Positions 1 to 9,231 of a stretch of 64,000 nucleotides of DNA are shown in pieces (within the stretch, counting starts at the first letter, position 1; every line of letters begins with the position of its first letter). The stretch is taken from contig NZ_CP051185.1 in the NCBI RefSeq assembly GCF_012516315.1, positions 1,071,403-1,135,402 on the forward strand. Reading direction: 5' to 3'. The position numbers and the translations under genes were made by a program. The notes below the pieces were generated by a model. The model did not search any database. It saw only the letters and a list, made by a program, of their open reading frames with translations, and was not told the DNA's origin. Source of the DNA: Limnospira fusiformis SAG 85.79 (GTDB lineage: Bacteria; Cyanobacteriota; Cyanobacteriia; Cyanobacteriales; Microcoleaceae).

Positions 1-1860
1 CGTGTCTTAGCGGGTCATATCCTGAAAATGCGGGCTTTGGCTTATGAACAGCTTGGAGATACACGATTAGCCTCACAGTCATGGAAGGCCTTAGTGGATG
101 GCCACCCAGAAGATCCCGTCGTGGTCATGGGGTTATATGCTTTAGGCGAAACTAATCGGGAATATTGGGATAGGGCGATCGCTGAATTTCCCGCCCACCC
201 GCAGACCGTAGAAATTGCCAGAACCCTCCTGAGAGAGAATCCCGATCAATTCCCATTATTGCTATTAATTGCCCAACATGGTATTCATCTACCCGAATAT
301 GGCACTTATTTAGCCAAGTTAACTCAGAATTATCAACAACAACTTACCCCAGAGGATTGGGAAAATATTGCCTTTGGCTATTGGGAGAAGATGGATTATG
401 CTCAAGGGGCGATCGCCTATTCCAAAGCCCCAAAAACCCCTAGAAATATGTATCGACACGCCAGGGGACTATGGTTAAGTGGCAAAATTCCCGAATCACG
501 TCGCGCCTATCAAGAGTTAATTGCCGCATTCCCCACCCAAACCGATCCTGGGGGTGAAGATGCCGGCTTAGGAAGGATTAGACTGGCGCGGTTAGTCGAG
601 CCTAGAGAAGCCCTACCCCTGCTTAATCAAGTAGTAGACAATTTCCCTAATCATGCCGCCGAGGCCCTGTTAGAGCGCGCTAATGTGCTTGATAAACTCA
701 GATCTACCGAGACAGCTTCTCAGAGTCGTCAGTTATTGCTAAGTCAATATAGTGATTCCGAACCCGCCGCCCAGTTGCGTTGGACTCTCGCCCAACAGGG
801 TGCTACAGCCGGAAGACTGGATCTGGCTTCAGAATGGGCACGACAGTTAATTACCAAAAACCCCGATAGTGAGTTAGCGCCGCAAGCTACCTTTATGCTG
901 GGAAGGTGGGCGCGACAGCAGGGGAATTCACAAGATGCCACCAAGGCTTTTGAATATCTGTTAGCCAGATATCCTGAATCTTATTATGCTTGGCGGGCTG
1001 CCGTGTTTTTGGGTTGGCCAGTGGGAGATTTTACCACTGTGCGCCCCCTCTCTCCCCATGTGGAACACTTAGAACAGCTACCTATTCCGCCCGCAGGTTC
1101 CGAGGCAGTAAGGGAATTATATCGCCTAGGGCGCGGTCAGGATGCCTGGAATTTGTGGCAGGTCGAATTTAGTAATTATCGTCAGCAGCCTTCTGTCGCC
1201 CAACAATATACTGATGGTTTAATGCGAATTGCCGTCGGTGACAACTTAGATGGACTGTGGATGATTTCCAGCCTTAGCCGTCGGAATGACCCCGAAGAAC
1301 ATCAGGAATATCTGGCTTTGAAGCAAAAACCGGGTTATTGGGAGTCTTTATATCCTTTTCCTTTCCTAGAAACTATTGTGAGTTGGTCAAATAAACGCCA
1401 ACTAAATCCAGTCTTGGTTACCGCTCTAATTCGCCAGGAGTCGCGGTTTATGCCTTCAATTAAGTCAGTGGTTGGCGCGACTGGATTAATGCAGGTAATG
1501 CCCGAAACCGGGGCAGAAGTAGCCCAGAAAATTCAACTGACTAACTACTCTTTAGAAGATGTTGAAGATAATGTAAATTTGGGAACTTATTACTTTGATT
1601 TTACCCACCGAGAATATAACAATAATTCACTGTTGGCTGTGGCGAGTTATAATGCCGGTCCGGGTGCGGTAGCTAATTGGGTAAGGCGGTTTGGCTTTAA
1701 TGATCCTGATGACTTTATCGATAAAATCCCCTATCCTGAAACCTATGGTTATGTGAAATCTGTGTTTGGAAATTACTGGAATTATCTCAGGATTTATAAC
1801 CCAGAAATTTCTCAAAAGTTGGCAGAACATATCCGCACCTTTAATGATAGATTTGACTAA
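1..1860 (+). CDS. Soluble lytic murein transglycosylase, 5'-partial
   Basis: The reading frame is already open at base 1, so the start lies outside the window; 619 codons are visible. The N-terminal two thirds is helical and TPR-like, as in the superhelical domain of Slt enzymes. The C-terminal part is an SLT catalytic domain: ALIRQESRF carries the catalytic Glu (codon 1438-1440), followed by GATGLMQVMPET and the SYNAGPGAV motif. Such enzymes cleave the beta-1,4 bond between MurNAc and GlcNAc in the periplasm, leaving 1,6-anhydro ends, in wall turnover. The family assignment is firm; the cellular role is inferred. The next gene starts 136 bases downstream on the same strand. Confidence 0.93.
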   Translation, partial: RVLAGHILKMRALAYEQLGDTRLASQSWKALVDGHPEDPVVVMGLYALGETNREYWDRAIAEFPAHPQTVEIARTLLRENPDQFPLLLLIAQHGIHLPEYGTYLAKLTQNYQQQLTPEDWENIAFGYWEKMDYAQGAIAYSKAPKTPRNMYRHARGLWLSGKIPESRRAYQELIAAFPTQTDPGGEDAGLGRIRLARLVEPREALPLLNQVVDNFPNHAAEALLERANVLDKLRSTETASQSRQLLLSQYSDSEPAAQLRWTLAQQGATAGRLDLASEWARQLITKNPDSELAPQATFMLGRWARQQGNSQDATKAFEYLLARYPESYYAWRAAVFLGWPVGDFTTVRPLSPHVEHLEQLPIPPAGSEAVRELYRLGRGQDAWNLWQVEFSNYRQQPSVAQQYTDGLMRIAVGDNLDGLWMISSLSRRNDPEEHQEYLALKQKPGYWESLYPFPFLETIVSWSNKRQLNPVLVTALIRQESRFMPSIKSVVGATGLMQVMPETGAEVAQKIQLTNYSLEDVEDNVNLGTYYFDFTHREYNNNSLLAVASYNAGPGAVANWVRRFGFNDPDDFIDKIPYPETYGYVKSVFGNYWNYLRIYNPEISQKLAEHIRTFNDRFD

Positions 1861-1996
1861 AGTTATGGTGGGCTGACTGTTAATCTGCGAGAGGGGAGAG
1901 TCCAGAATTAATAAGAAAAATATATTTTGGTTCTCCCTTCCTGGCAAGATGGTGTATGATTCCGTTATTCCTAGCTGAATGTTGTGAGGGGCCAGT

Positions 1997-2965
1997 ATGA
2001 CCATTTTTAAACAGTCGGTTGCTCTTGCTTGTTTTGCGATCGTAGCCTTGAGCGGTAGTCAAGTTTTGGCGGCGGGGACTATTAAAGACTTTCAGGAATC
2101 AGAGGAAACACCAGTTAACAAAAATTTATTGAGTTTAGCCCAAGACTTAGAATCTCAATTAGCAGTTCCTGAAACCATCGCGGAATTAGTTAATACTAAC
2201 CCAGAAGTTGAAACCATTGCGGAATTAGTTAATACTAACCCAGAAGTTGAAACCATTGCGGAAGTAGTTAATACTAACCCAGAAGTTGAAACCATCGCGG
2301 AATTAGTTAATACTAATAGCCAAGAAACTCCTCAGTATCTGTCAGAAATCAACGAAAATAGCCCTTCTACCGATGCAATTGATTTAAATGTGGTAGCCAT
2401 ACAACCACAATGGCGCATTGCTGAAGAGATAGCCTTGGGGGATGATATCTTAGGGGATGATATCATAGCTCAATCCTGGCAGGATAATCCTCGCCGCGCG
2501 GCTGACCGGAATAACCGCCGCTTGAGTAACCACTTCAGCTATTTTGCGGTTGGGGGTAATATTGGCGTTACCGGGAATGCTTCTGGTTTGGGTAAGGGAG
2601 GCGGCGGCACTTTAAGTAAAGCGGGATATTCTGAGAATCTATCTTTGCACACTGGCGGCGTGCTTATTGGTGAGGGTGCTAGTGTCACGGCTTTGACCTA
2701 TAGCTTCCCCATGCGGGTAGATACAGGGGGTATAGTTGCCTCTCCGTTTATAGGTGCTGGCATCATTTATGCGGACCTATTCAATAGCGATTTTAGCTTC
2801 GGTCCCCTGTTTATGACGGGTGTTGACGTACCAATTTCCTACAGTTTCATCTTGACGGGTCGCTTTAATGTAGGCTACATCAGAGAGACTACGGAAGTAG
2901 GGGTGATGCTAGGGGTGGGTTATGTGTATACCCGCAGTATATGGAATATTCTGGGCATATTCTAG
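1997..2965 (+). CDS. Exported protein with 13-residue tandem repeats and a predicted beta-rich C-terminus
   Basis: The protein has 322 residues. Residues 1-25 form a signal peptide with a likely cleavage after VLA. Residues about 59-110 hold four copies of a 13-residue unit (ETIAELVNTNPEV), encoded by 39-base direct repeats. The C-terminal half (about 175-322) is rich in Gly, aromatic and alternating hydrophobic residues, like the porin-like outer-membrane barrels of cyanobacteria; this is inference and no family is recognised. Its stop lies two bases from the stop of the convergent pcrA gene. Function unknown. Confidence 0.75.
   Translation: MTIFKQSVALACFAIVALSGSQVLAAGTIKDFQESEETPVNKNLLSLAQDLESQLAVPETIAELVNTNPEVETIAELVNTNPEVETIAEVVNTNPEVETIAELVNTNSQETPQYLSEINENSPSTDAIDLNVVAIQPQWRIAEEIALGDDILGDDIIAQSWQDNPRRAADRNNRRLSNHFSYFAVGGNIGVTGNASGLGKGGGGTLSKAGYSENLSLHTGGVLIGEGASVTALTYSFPMRVDTGGIVASPFIGAGIIYADLFNSDFSFGPLFMTGVDVPISYSFILTGRFNVGYIRETTEVGVMLGVGYVYTRSIWNILGIF
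2171..2326 (+). repeat. 39-bp direct repeat, four copies
   Basis: Four in-phase copies of a 39-base unit starting near 2171, 2210, 2249 and 2288, the last diverging at its 3' end. Copies 1-3 differ by only a few bases, which suggests recent slippage and possible length variation between strains. Confidence 0.9.
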
Positions 2966-2967
2966 GC

Positions 2968-5307
2968 CTAATCTAGGGACTCTAAAGGTACTACACTAGG
3001 ATTAAGAATTTTGGGGCTAGAACCCTGAAATTTAACGGCTATAGATAGCTTACCTTGCTTATCTCCGAAAATGTGGGTGATTTGACCAACACCAAAACTG
3101 CGGTGTAAAACGCGATCGCCCACATTCCACTCTTGGGGACTTTTCTTGGTAGTCCCCTTGGCTTTTTTATTCTTGGTGGTGGTTTTGGCTGCTTGGCGAC
3201 GGGTCAAAGGTTTATATCCCTGCACTAGGTCTGGTGGTAATTCGCCTAGGAACATGGAAGGAACACAAGGTTCGCGATACCCCCACAAACGCCTTTCCCT
3301 GGCGTGGGTAATAAATAACTGTTCCTGGGCGCGGGTGATGCCTACATAGCAAAGTCGCCGTTCTTCTTCTAAACTGAGAGGGTCGTTAATACTGCGGAAG
3401 TTGGGAAATAGTCCCTCTTCCAAACCCACTAGGAAGACAATGGGAAATTCTAACCCCTTAGCGGAGTGTAGGGTCATCAGAGAAACGGCTTCTTCTCCTT
3501 CCTGAAGATTATCTAAATCTGAGGATAGGGATGCACTGGCTAAAAAAGCCTGTAAACTGGTATCTTCCTGTTCTTCCTGAAATTGGGAAACGGCGTTACA
3601 GAGTTCCCGCAAGTTATCTAGGCGGTTATCTGCTTCATCAGTGCCTTGTTGTTTGAGGTCTTGGGAATAGCCAGAGTCTTCCAGAATGCCATCTAAAATT
3701 TCGAGGGCGGTGGTAGTTTCTAGGCGCGCGCGCCAAGATTGAATCATTTGGGCGAAGCGATTAACAGATTTGGCGGCGCGTCCGCTAATAGTATTAACGG
3801 AGTCTTGATCACTAATAATTTCCCAGAGGGGAACCCCTAACTGTTGGGCGGCATTATTTAAGCCGTCTATGGTAGTGCGACCAATACCGCGCCGAGGTAC
3901 ATTAATCACCCTTTGCAAACTGACGCTATCAGCGGGGTTCGCAATAACGCGAAGATAAGATATGGCATCTTTAATTTCTCGGCGATCGTAGAACTTTAGC
4001 CCGCCGACAATGTTATAACGTATATTTTCACGCAGTAATACATCCTCAAAGGGTCGAGATTGGGCGTTGGTGCGATAGAGAATGGCAAAACTACCGAAGC
4101 CGATTTCGGGGTTTTGGTTGATAATGGTTCTGATATTATCAACTACAAAGTTAGCCTCTGCCATTTCGTCATCGGCTTTATGACAGCAGACCGGAACACC
4201 AGGCGATCGCGTAGGGCGCAGAATTTTGTCAATGCGGGTGGTGTTATTTTGAATGAGATGGTTGGCTACTTCTAGGATGTTTTCTCGCGATCGGTAGTTT
4301 TCTTCTAGTTTAATTAACGTGCGGCTGTCATCATCCGGTAAACCATCGCCAAAATCTTGTTGAAATTCCAGCATAATCCGATAGTCTGCCATTCGGAAGG
4401 AATAAATAGACTGATCTACATCCCCCACCACAAAAATAGACCGATTCTGCCAATTGTGAAAAGATGGCGGTGCTTCTCCATTGGTTGTTAATAGGCGAAT
4501 CAGGTCATACTGGGTGCGGTTAGTGTCTTGATATTCGTCAACTAGAATATGGCAAAATTTTTGATGCCAGTAGGCTAAAACTTGTTCGTTTTGGCGAAAT
4601 AAGGCGACGGGGACGAGAATTAGGTCGTCAAAGTCTAGGGCGTTATTAGCTGCGAGGGCATCTTGATATAAACTATAGACTTCCGAAGTTACTCGCCCCT
4701 GATAGTCGGGGTTCTCCTGTAGGTATTGTTGGGGAGACAATCCCAGGTTTTTGGCGTTACTGATTTTATAGCGAGTTTTGCGGGGGTCGAATTTTTTGTC
4801 GTCTAGGTTGAGGGTTTTGGTGACGATTTGCTTAACTAGGGCTAGTGCGTCTGACTCATCAAAAATTGAGAAGTTAGGTTTCCACTGACGGCCCTTTTCA
4901 TCTTGGTATTTGTTGATATCGTAGCGAAGAATCCGCGCACAGAGGCTATGGAAGGTTCCCATCCATAGATGTTTGGTGAGTTTCCGGTAAATTTGCGATC
5001 GCAGTTGAGTTTGGGTAGCGGGTTCTAAGGCTGATAGGGGTTTCTGGTATTGTTTTTGGGCTTGCTGTTGGGCAAAAATTGACTCGATCCGGTTTTTGAT
5101 TTCTCTAGCGGCTTTGTTGGTGAAGGTGACGGCTAGGATATTTTCGGGGTTGACTTTATGATTGTCGATCAGGTTGGCTACCCGATAGGTGAGGGCGCGA
5201 GTTTTACCGGAACCTGCGCCAGCAACTACTAACATTGGACCGCAGAAGTGTTCGACGGCTTGGCGTTGGGATGAGTTGAGGGAAGTTAGGAAGTCTACGG
5301 ATTCCAT
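2968..5307 (-). CDS. pcrA: ATP-dependent DNA helicase PcrA/UvrD (SF1)
   Basis: 779 residues, usual for PcrA. Superfamily 1 motifs are in order: Walker A (VVAGAGSGKTRAL, about 28-40), motif II LVDEYQDTN, motif III VGDVDQSIYSFR, motif IV-type EENYRSREN, motif V MTLHSAKGLEF and motif VI CYVGITRAQEQL. After a basic linker rich in Lys and Thr, the C-terminus holds a small Tudor-like module (VGDRVLHRSFGVGQI), typical of PcrA. It is a 3'-5' helicase acting in nucleotide excision repair and removal of RecA filaments or stalled polymerases. It starts at ATG 5307 (MESVDFLTSLN) and converges on the exported-protein gene. Confidence 0.97.
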   Translation of the reverse strand: MESVDFLTSLNSSQRQAVEHFCGPMLVVAGAGSGKTRALTYRVANLIDNHKVNPENILAVTFTNKAAREIKNRIESIFAQQQAQKQYQKPLSALEPATQTQLRSQIYRKLTKHLWMGTFHSLCARILRYDINKYQDEKGRQWKPNFSIFDESDALALVKQIVTKTLNLDDKKFDPRKTRYKISNAKNLGLSPQQYLQENPDYQGRVTSEVYSLYQDALAANNALDFDDLILVPVALFRQNEQVLAYWHQKFCHILVDEYQDTNRTQYDLIRLLTTNGEAPPSFHNWQNRSIFVVGDVDQSIYSFRMADYRIMLEFQQDFGDGLPDDDSRTLIKLEENYRSRENILEVANHLIQNNTTRIDKILRPTRSPGVPVCCHKADDEMAEANFVVDNIRTIINQNPEIGFGSFAILYRTNAQSRPFEDVLLRENIRYNIVGGLKFYDRREIKDAISYLRVIANPADSVSLQRVINVPRRGIGRTTIDGLNNAAQQLGVPLWEIISDQDSVNTISGRAAKSVNRFAQMIQSWRARLETTTALEILDGILEDSGYSQDLKQQGTDEADNRLDNLRELCNAVSQFQEEQEDTSLQAFLASASLSSDLDNLQEGEEAVSLMTLHSAKGLEFPIVFLVGLEEGLFPNFRSINDPLSLEEERRLCYVGITRAQEQLFITHARERRLWGYREPCVPSMFLGELPPDLVQGYKPLTRRQAAKTTTKNKKAKGTTKKSPQEWNVGDRVLHRSFGVGQITHIFGDKQGKLSIAVKFQGSSPKILNPSVVPLESLD

Positions 5308-5382
5308 AGTGGCTGCGATCGCTTAACCTTTAACAAAAGGGGGGTAGTATTCATCGTATACCATTACCATAGATTTGGGACT

Positions 5383-5902
5383 TCAGACAAGTTTATTGAG
5401 AATTGTCCAAACATCCCCATCAGAACGCACCTGGGGGACGGAAATATTGCTAAATCCGGTAATAAAGGGCTTATGGTACACCTGCCAGTAGAGGGGGGTG
5501 ATTTCATCGGCGATCGCTTTCAGGGCTTTCGCTTCCGCTTGGAGTTCCCTGGATAGTTGGTTTATGCGATCGGCGTGTAGTTTCGCTTGCTGGCGGCTTT
5601 CTTCTAGTTGTTCTTCTGTAGGCTGGCTGCGTCTCAATTGTTCTAATTGCTGTTGTTTATGGCGCAGGTGGATTTTTAGGGCGGCGATCGCATCTTCTAT
5701 ACCTTTGACCTCTGCTGACTGGTGGGCGGTTTCTCGCGCATGGTTTCGGTAGGCTATGGCGATCGCTTCTGGAGAGCTATTCTCTGGCGTGATTTCTGGG
5801 GTGATTTGCCTATGCGTGAATCTGGATCTGGGTTTTTTCCCTTTCTAGGGCTAAAATTTGCTTCCGAGTTGCTTCGATTTCCTGGTCCAGCGGGTGCATC
5901 AT
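5383..5902 (-). pseudogene. Coiled-coil protein gene broken by a frameshift
   Basis: A frame open from about 5815 down to 5383 encodes a charged helical protein (residues such as ITPEITPENSS, then QQQLEQLRRSQPTEEQLEE, ending VWTILNKLV). The natural start, ATG ATG at 5902, is in another frame and encodes MMHPLDQEIEATRKQILALE before a TAG at 5812-5810. One base gained or lost near 5810-5825 would join the two into a protein of about 172 residues. Family not recognised; a cyanobacterial hypothetical with coiled coil is the most I can say. A sequencing error could give the same picture. Confidence 0.6.
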
Positions 5903-6752
5903 TAGATTCGGCTTAGGATTAATCCCCCTATTGTAACATTCTCTTTACATTTGCCCGCTAAATTTAGCCATTTATTTATAGACAAACAACTCATTATACC
6001 AGATTCCGTGTCAATACAATGGTTTCTCAAAAATGGTCAACTTTATTAAGTAAAATCTTGTCAAACCCCTACAGACAAAAAGACACAGGATACTATACCC
6101 AGGAAAATAGAGAATATTTTTAACGAAATTTAATATATTTAGATTGTGTCACTCATTAAATTGTTAAGTTTGGTTTAATATGCTTGCACTTATATTTAAT
6201 AGTGCTAAAGTAGTAATTGAAGTCAAACAGGCTTCTTTGACAGATACCAAAAGCGATGTTCAATCTGTCGGTTTTATATCTAAAAGGAGGACTAGAACGA
6301 ATCCAAACTTGTTCATCGCCAATGTAGTGAAAATCAGGAGGTAAAACACTGTTTCATTTCGAGTCTGTCATGTTTGAGAGCAGCCCCTCTATAGGGTTCT
6401 GATATTTCCTCTACTTTTTCGATGGGAGCTATGCACTTAACTTTGTTAGTTTCGATGTAACTCCAGCCAAACTAGATTTATTCGAGGGAATCACTCGGTC
6501 AACCAGGAGGTATTCTAAGCTGTTCACTCTAAACTCTGTTTCGTCAAAACGCGGTAGTAGCGCCCACAAAGGTTCCTTATATTTCCTCAGATAGCGACGA
6601 TGGGAGCAATGCAACTGGATATGGTTTCAGTTCACCTCCAGATAGTCTAAATCAACGAGAGGATGTCCCTGGGGAATGAGTTAGGGCGCTATTGCTGTTG
6701 TCGAATTTTTGACGGGACGGGAAAAGATGCGATATTGATTGAGTATTTATTG
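5903..6752. other. Long intergenic region with decayed duplicated sequence
   Basis: About 850 bases with no convincing gene. At 6365-6650 there are two diverged copies of one segment on the minus strand: 6380-6440 and 6555-6615 both read as TGCAT-GCTCCCATCG followed by a related GAGGAAATAT block. One copy lies in a 61-codon minus-strand frame (6429-6614) with no family match or good start. The stretch 5920-6200 is AT-rich and empty. This looks like remains of a duplicated small gene or insertion sequence. Confidence 0.4.
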
Positions 6753-6986
6753 CTATCTAAGACCTAGTTGTTTTTTGAGCAAAAAGTTACCGACAATTAA
6801 GGTTAACAGAATTAGACTAAGTTTAACCGGCCAGGGAATAATCACAAAAAACCACATTGATGATATAGTGGCGATGACGGCGGCGAGAAGGCGGGGAAGT
6901 TCATCAAACCAGTGTCCGTGGTGACTGAGGCTGACCCAAACAGAAATACAAGCGATCGCCAGAGGAATTAAAGATAATGGTGACAT
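6753..6986 (-). CDS. Small membrane protein, hypothetical
   Basis: 77 residues with three hydrophobic stretches: an N-terminal segment (MSPLSLIPLAIACISVWVSL), a central one (LAAVIATISSMWFFVIIPW) and a third (KLSLILLTLIVGNFLL), so probably a small inner- or thylakoid-membrane protein. Composition fits a real membrane protein and nothing overlaps on the other strand, but there is no strong ribosome binding site and no recognised family. It lies between a decayed region and the cyclophilin-RTX gene on the same strand, separated from the latter by some 90 bases. Confidence 0.5.
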   Translation of the reverse strand: MSPLSLIPLAIACISVWVSLSHHGHWFDELPRLLAAVIATISSMWFFVIIPWPVKLSLILLTLIVGNFLLKKQLGLR

Positions 6987-7079
6987 AGTTTTAACTGGTG
7001 AGGAAGGGTAGGTAATAGTATTTAGTAATCTAGGGAACTAGACTGATAAGATAAAAATACAGTTCCCTAGGGTAAGAAA

Positions 7080-8411
7080 TTAGCCAATAGTCAGGGCTAA
7101 ATCTTGGGGTGAGAGGGTAAATAGTCCTTGTCTAACTAGATCAGGTTGTGCATTTTGAACGACTCCGAAAATACCCCCCTCTGGGAGAAGGATATGAGTA
7201 TCATTACCCACTGAATTAAGGATTAATACTGATGGGTCAATATCGCCGACTACCGCAATGCGATCGCCTTCAGCGAGGTTAAAATCGAGAATCAGATCAG
7301 CCTGATCAATGGTAGCATCAGCATGGGTTAAAACAAAAGTATCAGCACCCTCACCACCGACGAGGGTATCAGCACCCAAATCACCAATGAGAATATCATT
7401 TCCAGCATCTCCAGACAAGTAATCATCACCCTGTCCACCGCGAATAAAGTCATCACCAGCGCCGCCATAGATAGTGTCATTTCCCCGATTTCCGTTGATG
7501 ATATCATTACCATCATTACCAAAGAGGAGGTCATCACCTTGACCACCCCAAATCAGGTCATTACCAGCGCCGCCATAGATGGTATCATTACCCTGGTTGC
7601 CATTAATTACATCATCAATTTCTGAGCCAATCACTAAATCATTACCACCCCCGGCGAAAACTCCTTTAGGGTTTTGTTGGCTAATTTCCTGGGTAATTTC
7701 GATGACATTATCAGCATCCAAATCCCTTGGAAAGGCATAAGATAAGGGTAAGCTGGCGCGGTTAAGAGTGTTAATGAAACCATTTAAAAGTGGTACATCA
7801 GTGATTAGATTAGAGGTGCGAGTTGGTAAAATCCCAGCAAAAACTTCCGCGTCTTGAATGCGATCGCCTTGTTGAATTTGGTCAATGACATCAAACCCTT
7901 GCATTACCATACCAAAAACGGCATAATCACCATCTAAGCCGGGAGAGTCAACTAAGTTAAAGTAAAATTGAGAAGAGGCTGAGTCCGGGTCATTACCTGA
8001 CCGCGCCATAGCGATCGAACCCTGGACATTTCTTAATACGGGAGGAACTGTAATTCCGGCTTGTTGAAAGGTTTGGCTGTAGATAGGTTCGGTAGCACCT
8101 TCTGGTATAATTTCCAGGGGAACATTGCGGACTTGTCCTGTAGCTGGGTCAATAAATCCACCAGTTCCTAATAAGTTAGGGGGAAAACCTGGAATAACGC
8201 TGTTAGGGTCGCCTCCTTGTACAACAAAGGGGAATGGTTCACGCACTACCCGATGGAAGGATACACCATCATAAACGCCAAGTTCAACTAATTCTACAAA
8301 GTTTCCGGCGGTGATGGGTGCATTATCACCATCAACTTGGATAACAATTGGTGATCCATTAACCACCATTGCTACTAATGCTTGACCATTTAAGGGTTGA
8401 ATGTTTGTCAT
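7080..8411 (-). CDS. Cyclophilin-type peptidyl-prolyl isomerase fused to RTX calcium-binding repeats
   Basis: 443 residues. Residues about 10-200 match the cyclophilin fold: [19 protein letters not shown], the [20 protein letters not shown] core and [15 protein letters not shown]. Residues about 250-355 contain at least eight hemolysin-type nonapeptides (GGxGxDxxx, such as [20 protein letters not shown]), followed by a C-terminal domain (GADTFVLTH...LDFN) typical of RTX proteins. There is no N-terminal signal peptide, which fits type I secretion through a C-terminal signal (inference). Predicted activity is proline isomerisation, perhaps extracellular and calcium-dependent. The catalytic Arg of FHRVV is kept. 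The domain pairing is unusual; no secretion genes adjoin it. Confidence 0.88.
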   Translation of the reverse strand: MTNIQPLNGQALVAMVVNGSPIVIQVDGDNAPITAGNFVELVELGVYDGVSFHRVVREPFPFVVQGGDPNSVIPGFPPNLLGTGGFIDPATGQVRNVPLEIIPEGATEPIYSQTFQQAGITVPPVLRNVQGSIAMARSGNDPDSASSQFYFNLVDSPGLDGDYAVFGMVMQGFDVIDQIQQGDRIQDAEVFAGILPTRTSNLITDVPLLNGFINTLNRASLPLSYAFPRDLDADNVIEITQEISQQNPKGVFAGGGNDLVIGSEIDDVINGNQGNDTIYGGAGNDLIWGGQGDDLLFGNDGNDIINGNRGNDTIYGGAGDDFIRGGQGDDYLSGDAGNDILIGDLGADTLVGGEGADTFVLTHADATIDQADLILDFNLAEGDRIAVVGDIDPSVLILNSVGNDTHILLPEGGIFGVVQNAQPDLVRQGLFTLSPQDLALTIG

Positions 8412-8610
8412 GTTTGAAATGGTATTTTTCCGTTAATGATGTTAGCTTGTTTGGGATCAGATCGAGACAAATTTGAGAGTTGTTGGTGAATTTAGGGGAG
8501 TATATGGTGCGATCGCACTTCCATGACTGCAAATATAGATTTAGGGTTCCGCCAGTCCGGTGAGGGCAGAGATATGTAAATATATGTAAAGAAATTTAGA
8601 TCTGTGTGTT

Positions 8611-9156
8611 ATGTTACGCCGAACCTTGATCAGTCTCATTTTAGGAATTGCGATCGCCTTATTTAACCTAAACCTAGCGAGTCCGGTCTTAGCCTTGGGG
8701 GGTCAACTTCCGCCGCTAAATGAACCCGCGCCAGAATTTACGCTTCCCACGAATACGGGAGATGGGGAGGTGTCTCTATCAGACTACGAGGGTCAGTGGG
8801 TAGTAGTCTATTTCTATCCGAAAGATTTTACCCCAGGATGCACGCTAGAAGCCCGTCGCTTTCAGGAAGACTTACCGAAATATATGGCTAGAAATACCCA
8901 AATTTTAGGGATTAGTGCTGATGATGTGGACTCCCACGCGGAGTTTTGCGACTCTGAGGGGCTAAAATTTCCGCTGTTAGCTGATGTTGATGGAAGTGTC
9001 AGCAAGGCTTATGGTTCATGGTTAAATTTCTTTTCGATGCGACATTCATTTATTATTGATCCTGATGGTATTCTCCGAGAAACCTTTGTGCGTGTGATTC
9101 CAGCCATCCACAGTCAGGAGGTCTTAGCGCGTTTGGATGAAATGATCAACTCCTGA
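8611..9156 (+). CDS. Thioredoxin-dependent peroxiredoxin (BCP/PrxQ type), exported
   Basis: 181 residues. An N-terminal signal peptide (MLRRTLISLILGIAIALFNL...VLA, about 1-28) precedes a peroxiredoxin domain. The peroxidatic Cys sits in DFTPGCTLEARRF, whose Thr and Cys match the PxxxTxxC signature, and a later Cys in AEFCDSEGLKFPLL is also present. The protein reduces peroxides using thioredoxin-like donors; the signal peptide suggests the periplasm or thylakoid lumen. The ATG at 8611 directly begins the signal peptide. It stands alone between the RTX gene and a Uma2 gene. Confidence 0.92.
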   Translation: MLRRTLISLILGIAIALFNLNLASPVLALGGQLPPLNEPAPEFTLPTNTGDGEVSLSDYEGQWVVVYFYPKDFTPGCTLEARRFQEDLPKYMARNTQILGISADDVDSHAEFCDSEGLKFPLLADVDGSVSKAYGSWLNFFSMRHSFIIDPDGILRETFVRVIPAIHSQEVLARLDEMINS

Positions 9157-9231
9157 GAGTTCAAATAGGGAGAATTTGGGAGAGCGATCGCCTCTAGGCT
9201 TTTCTTCGTAGGTGCGATCGCCTCTATTTAT

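Noticed and set aside
6429..6614. Minus-strand frame of 61 codons in the decayed gap
   Set aside because: No recognisable family, poor start, and it sits in duplicated degenerate DNA, so it is described as decay rather than as a gene.
7328..7546. Minus-strand 72-codon frame inside the RTX region
   Set aside because: It is an out-of-frame reading of the RTX nonapeptide repeats.
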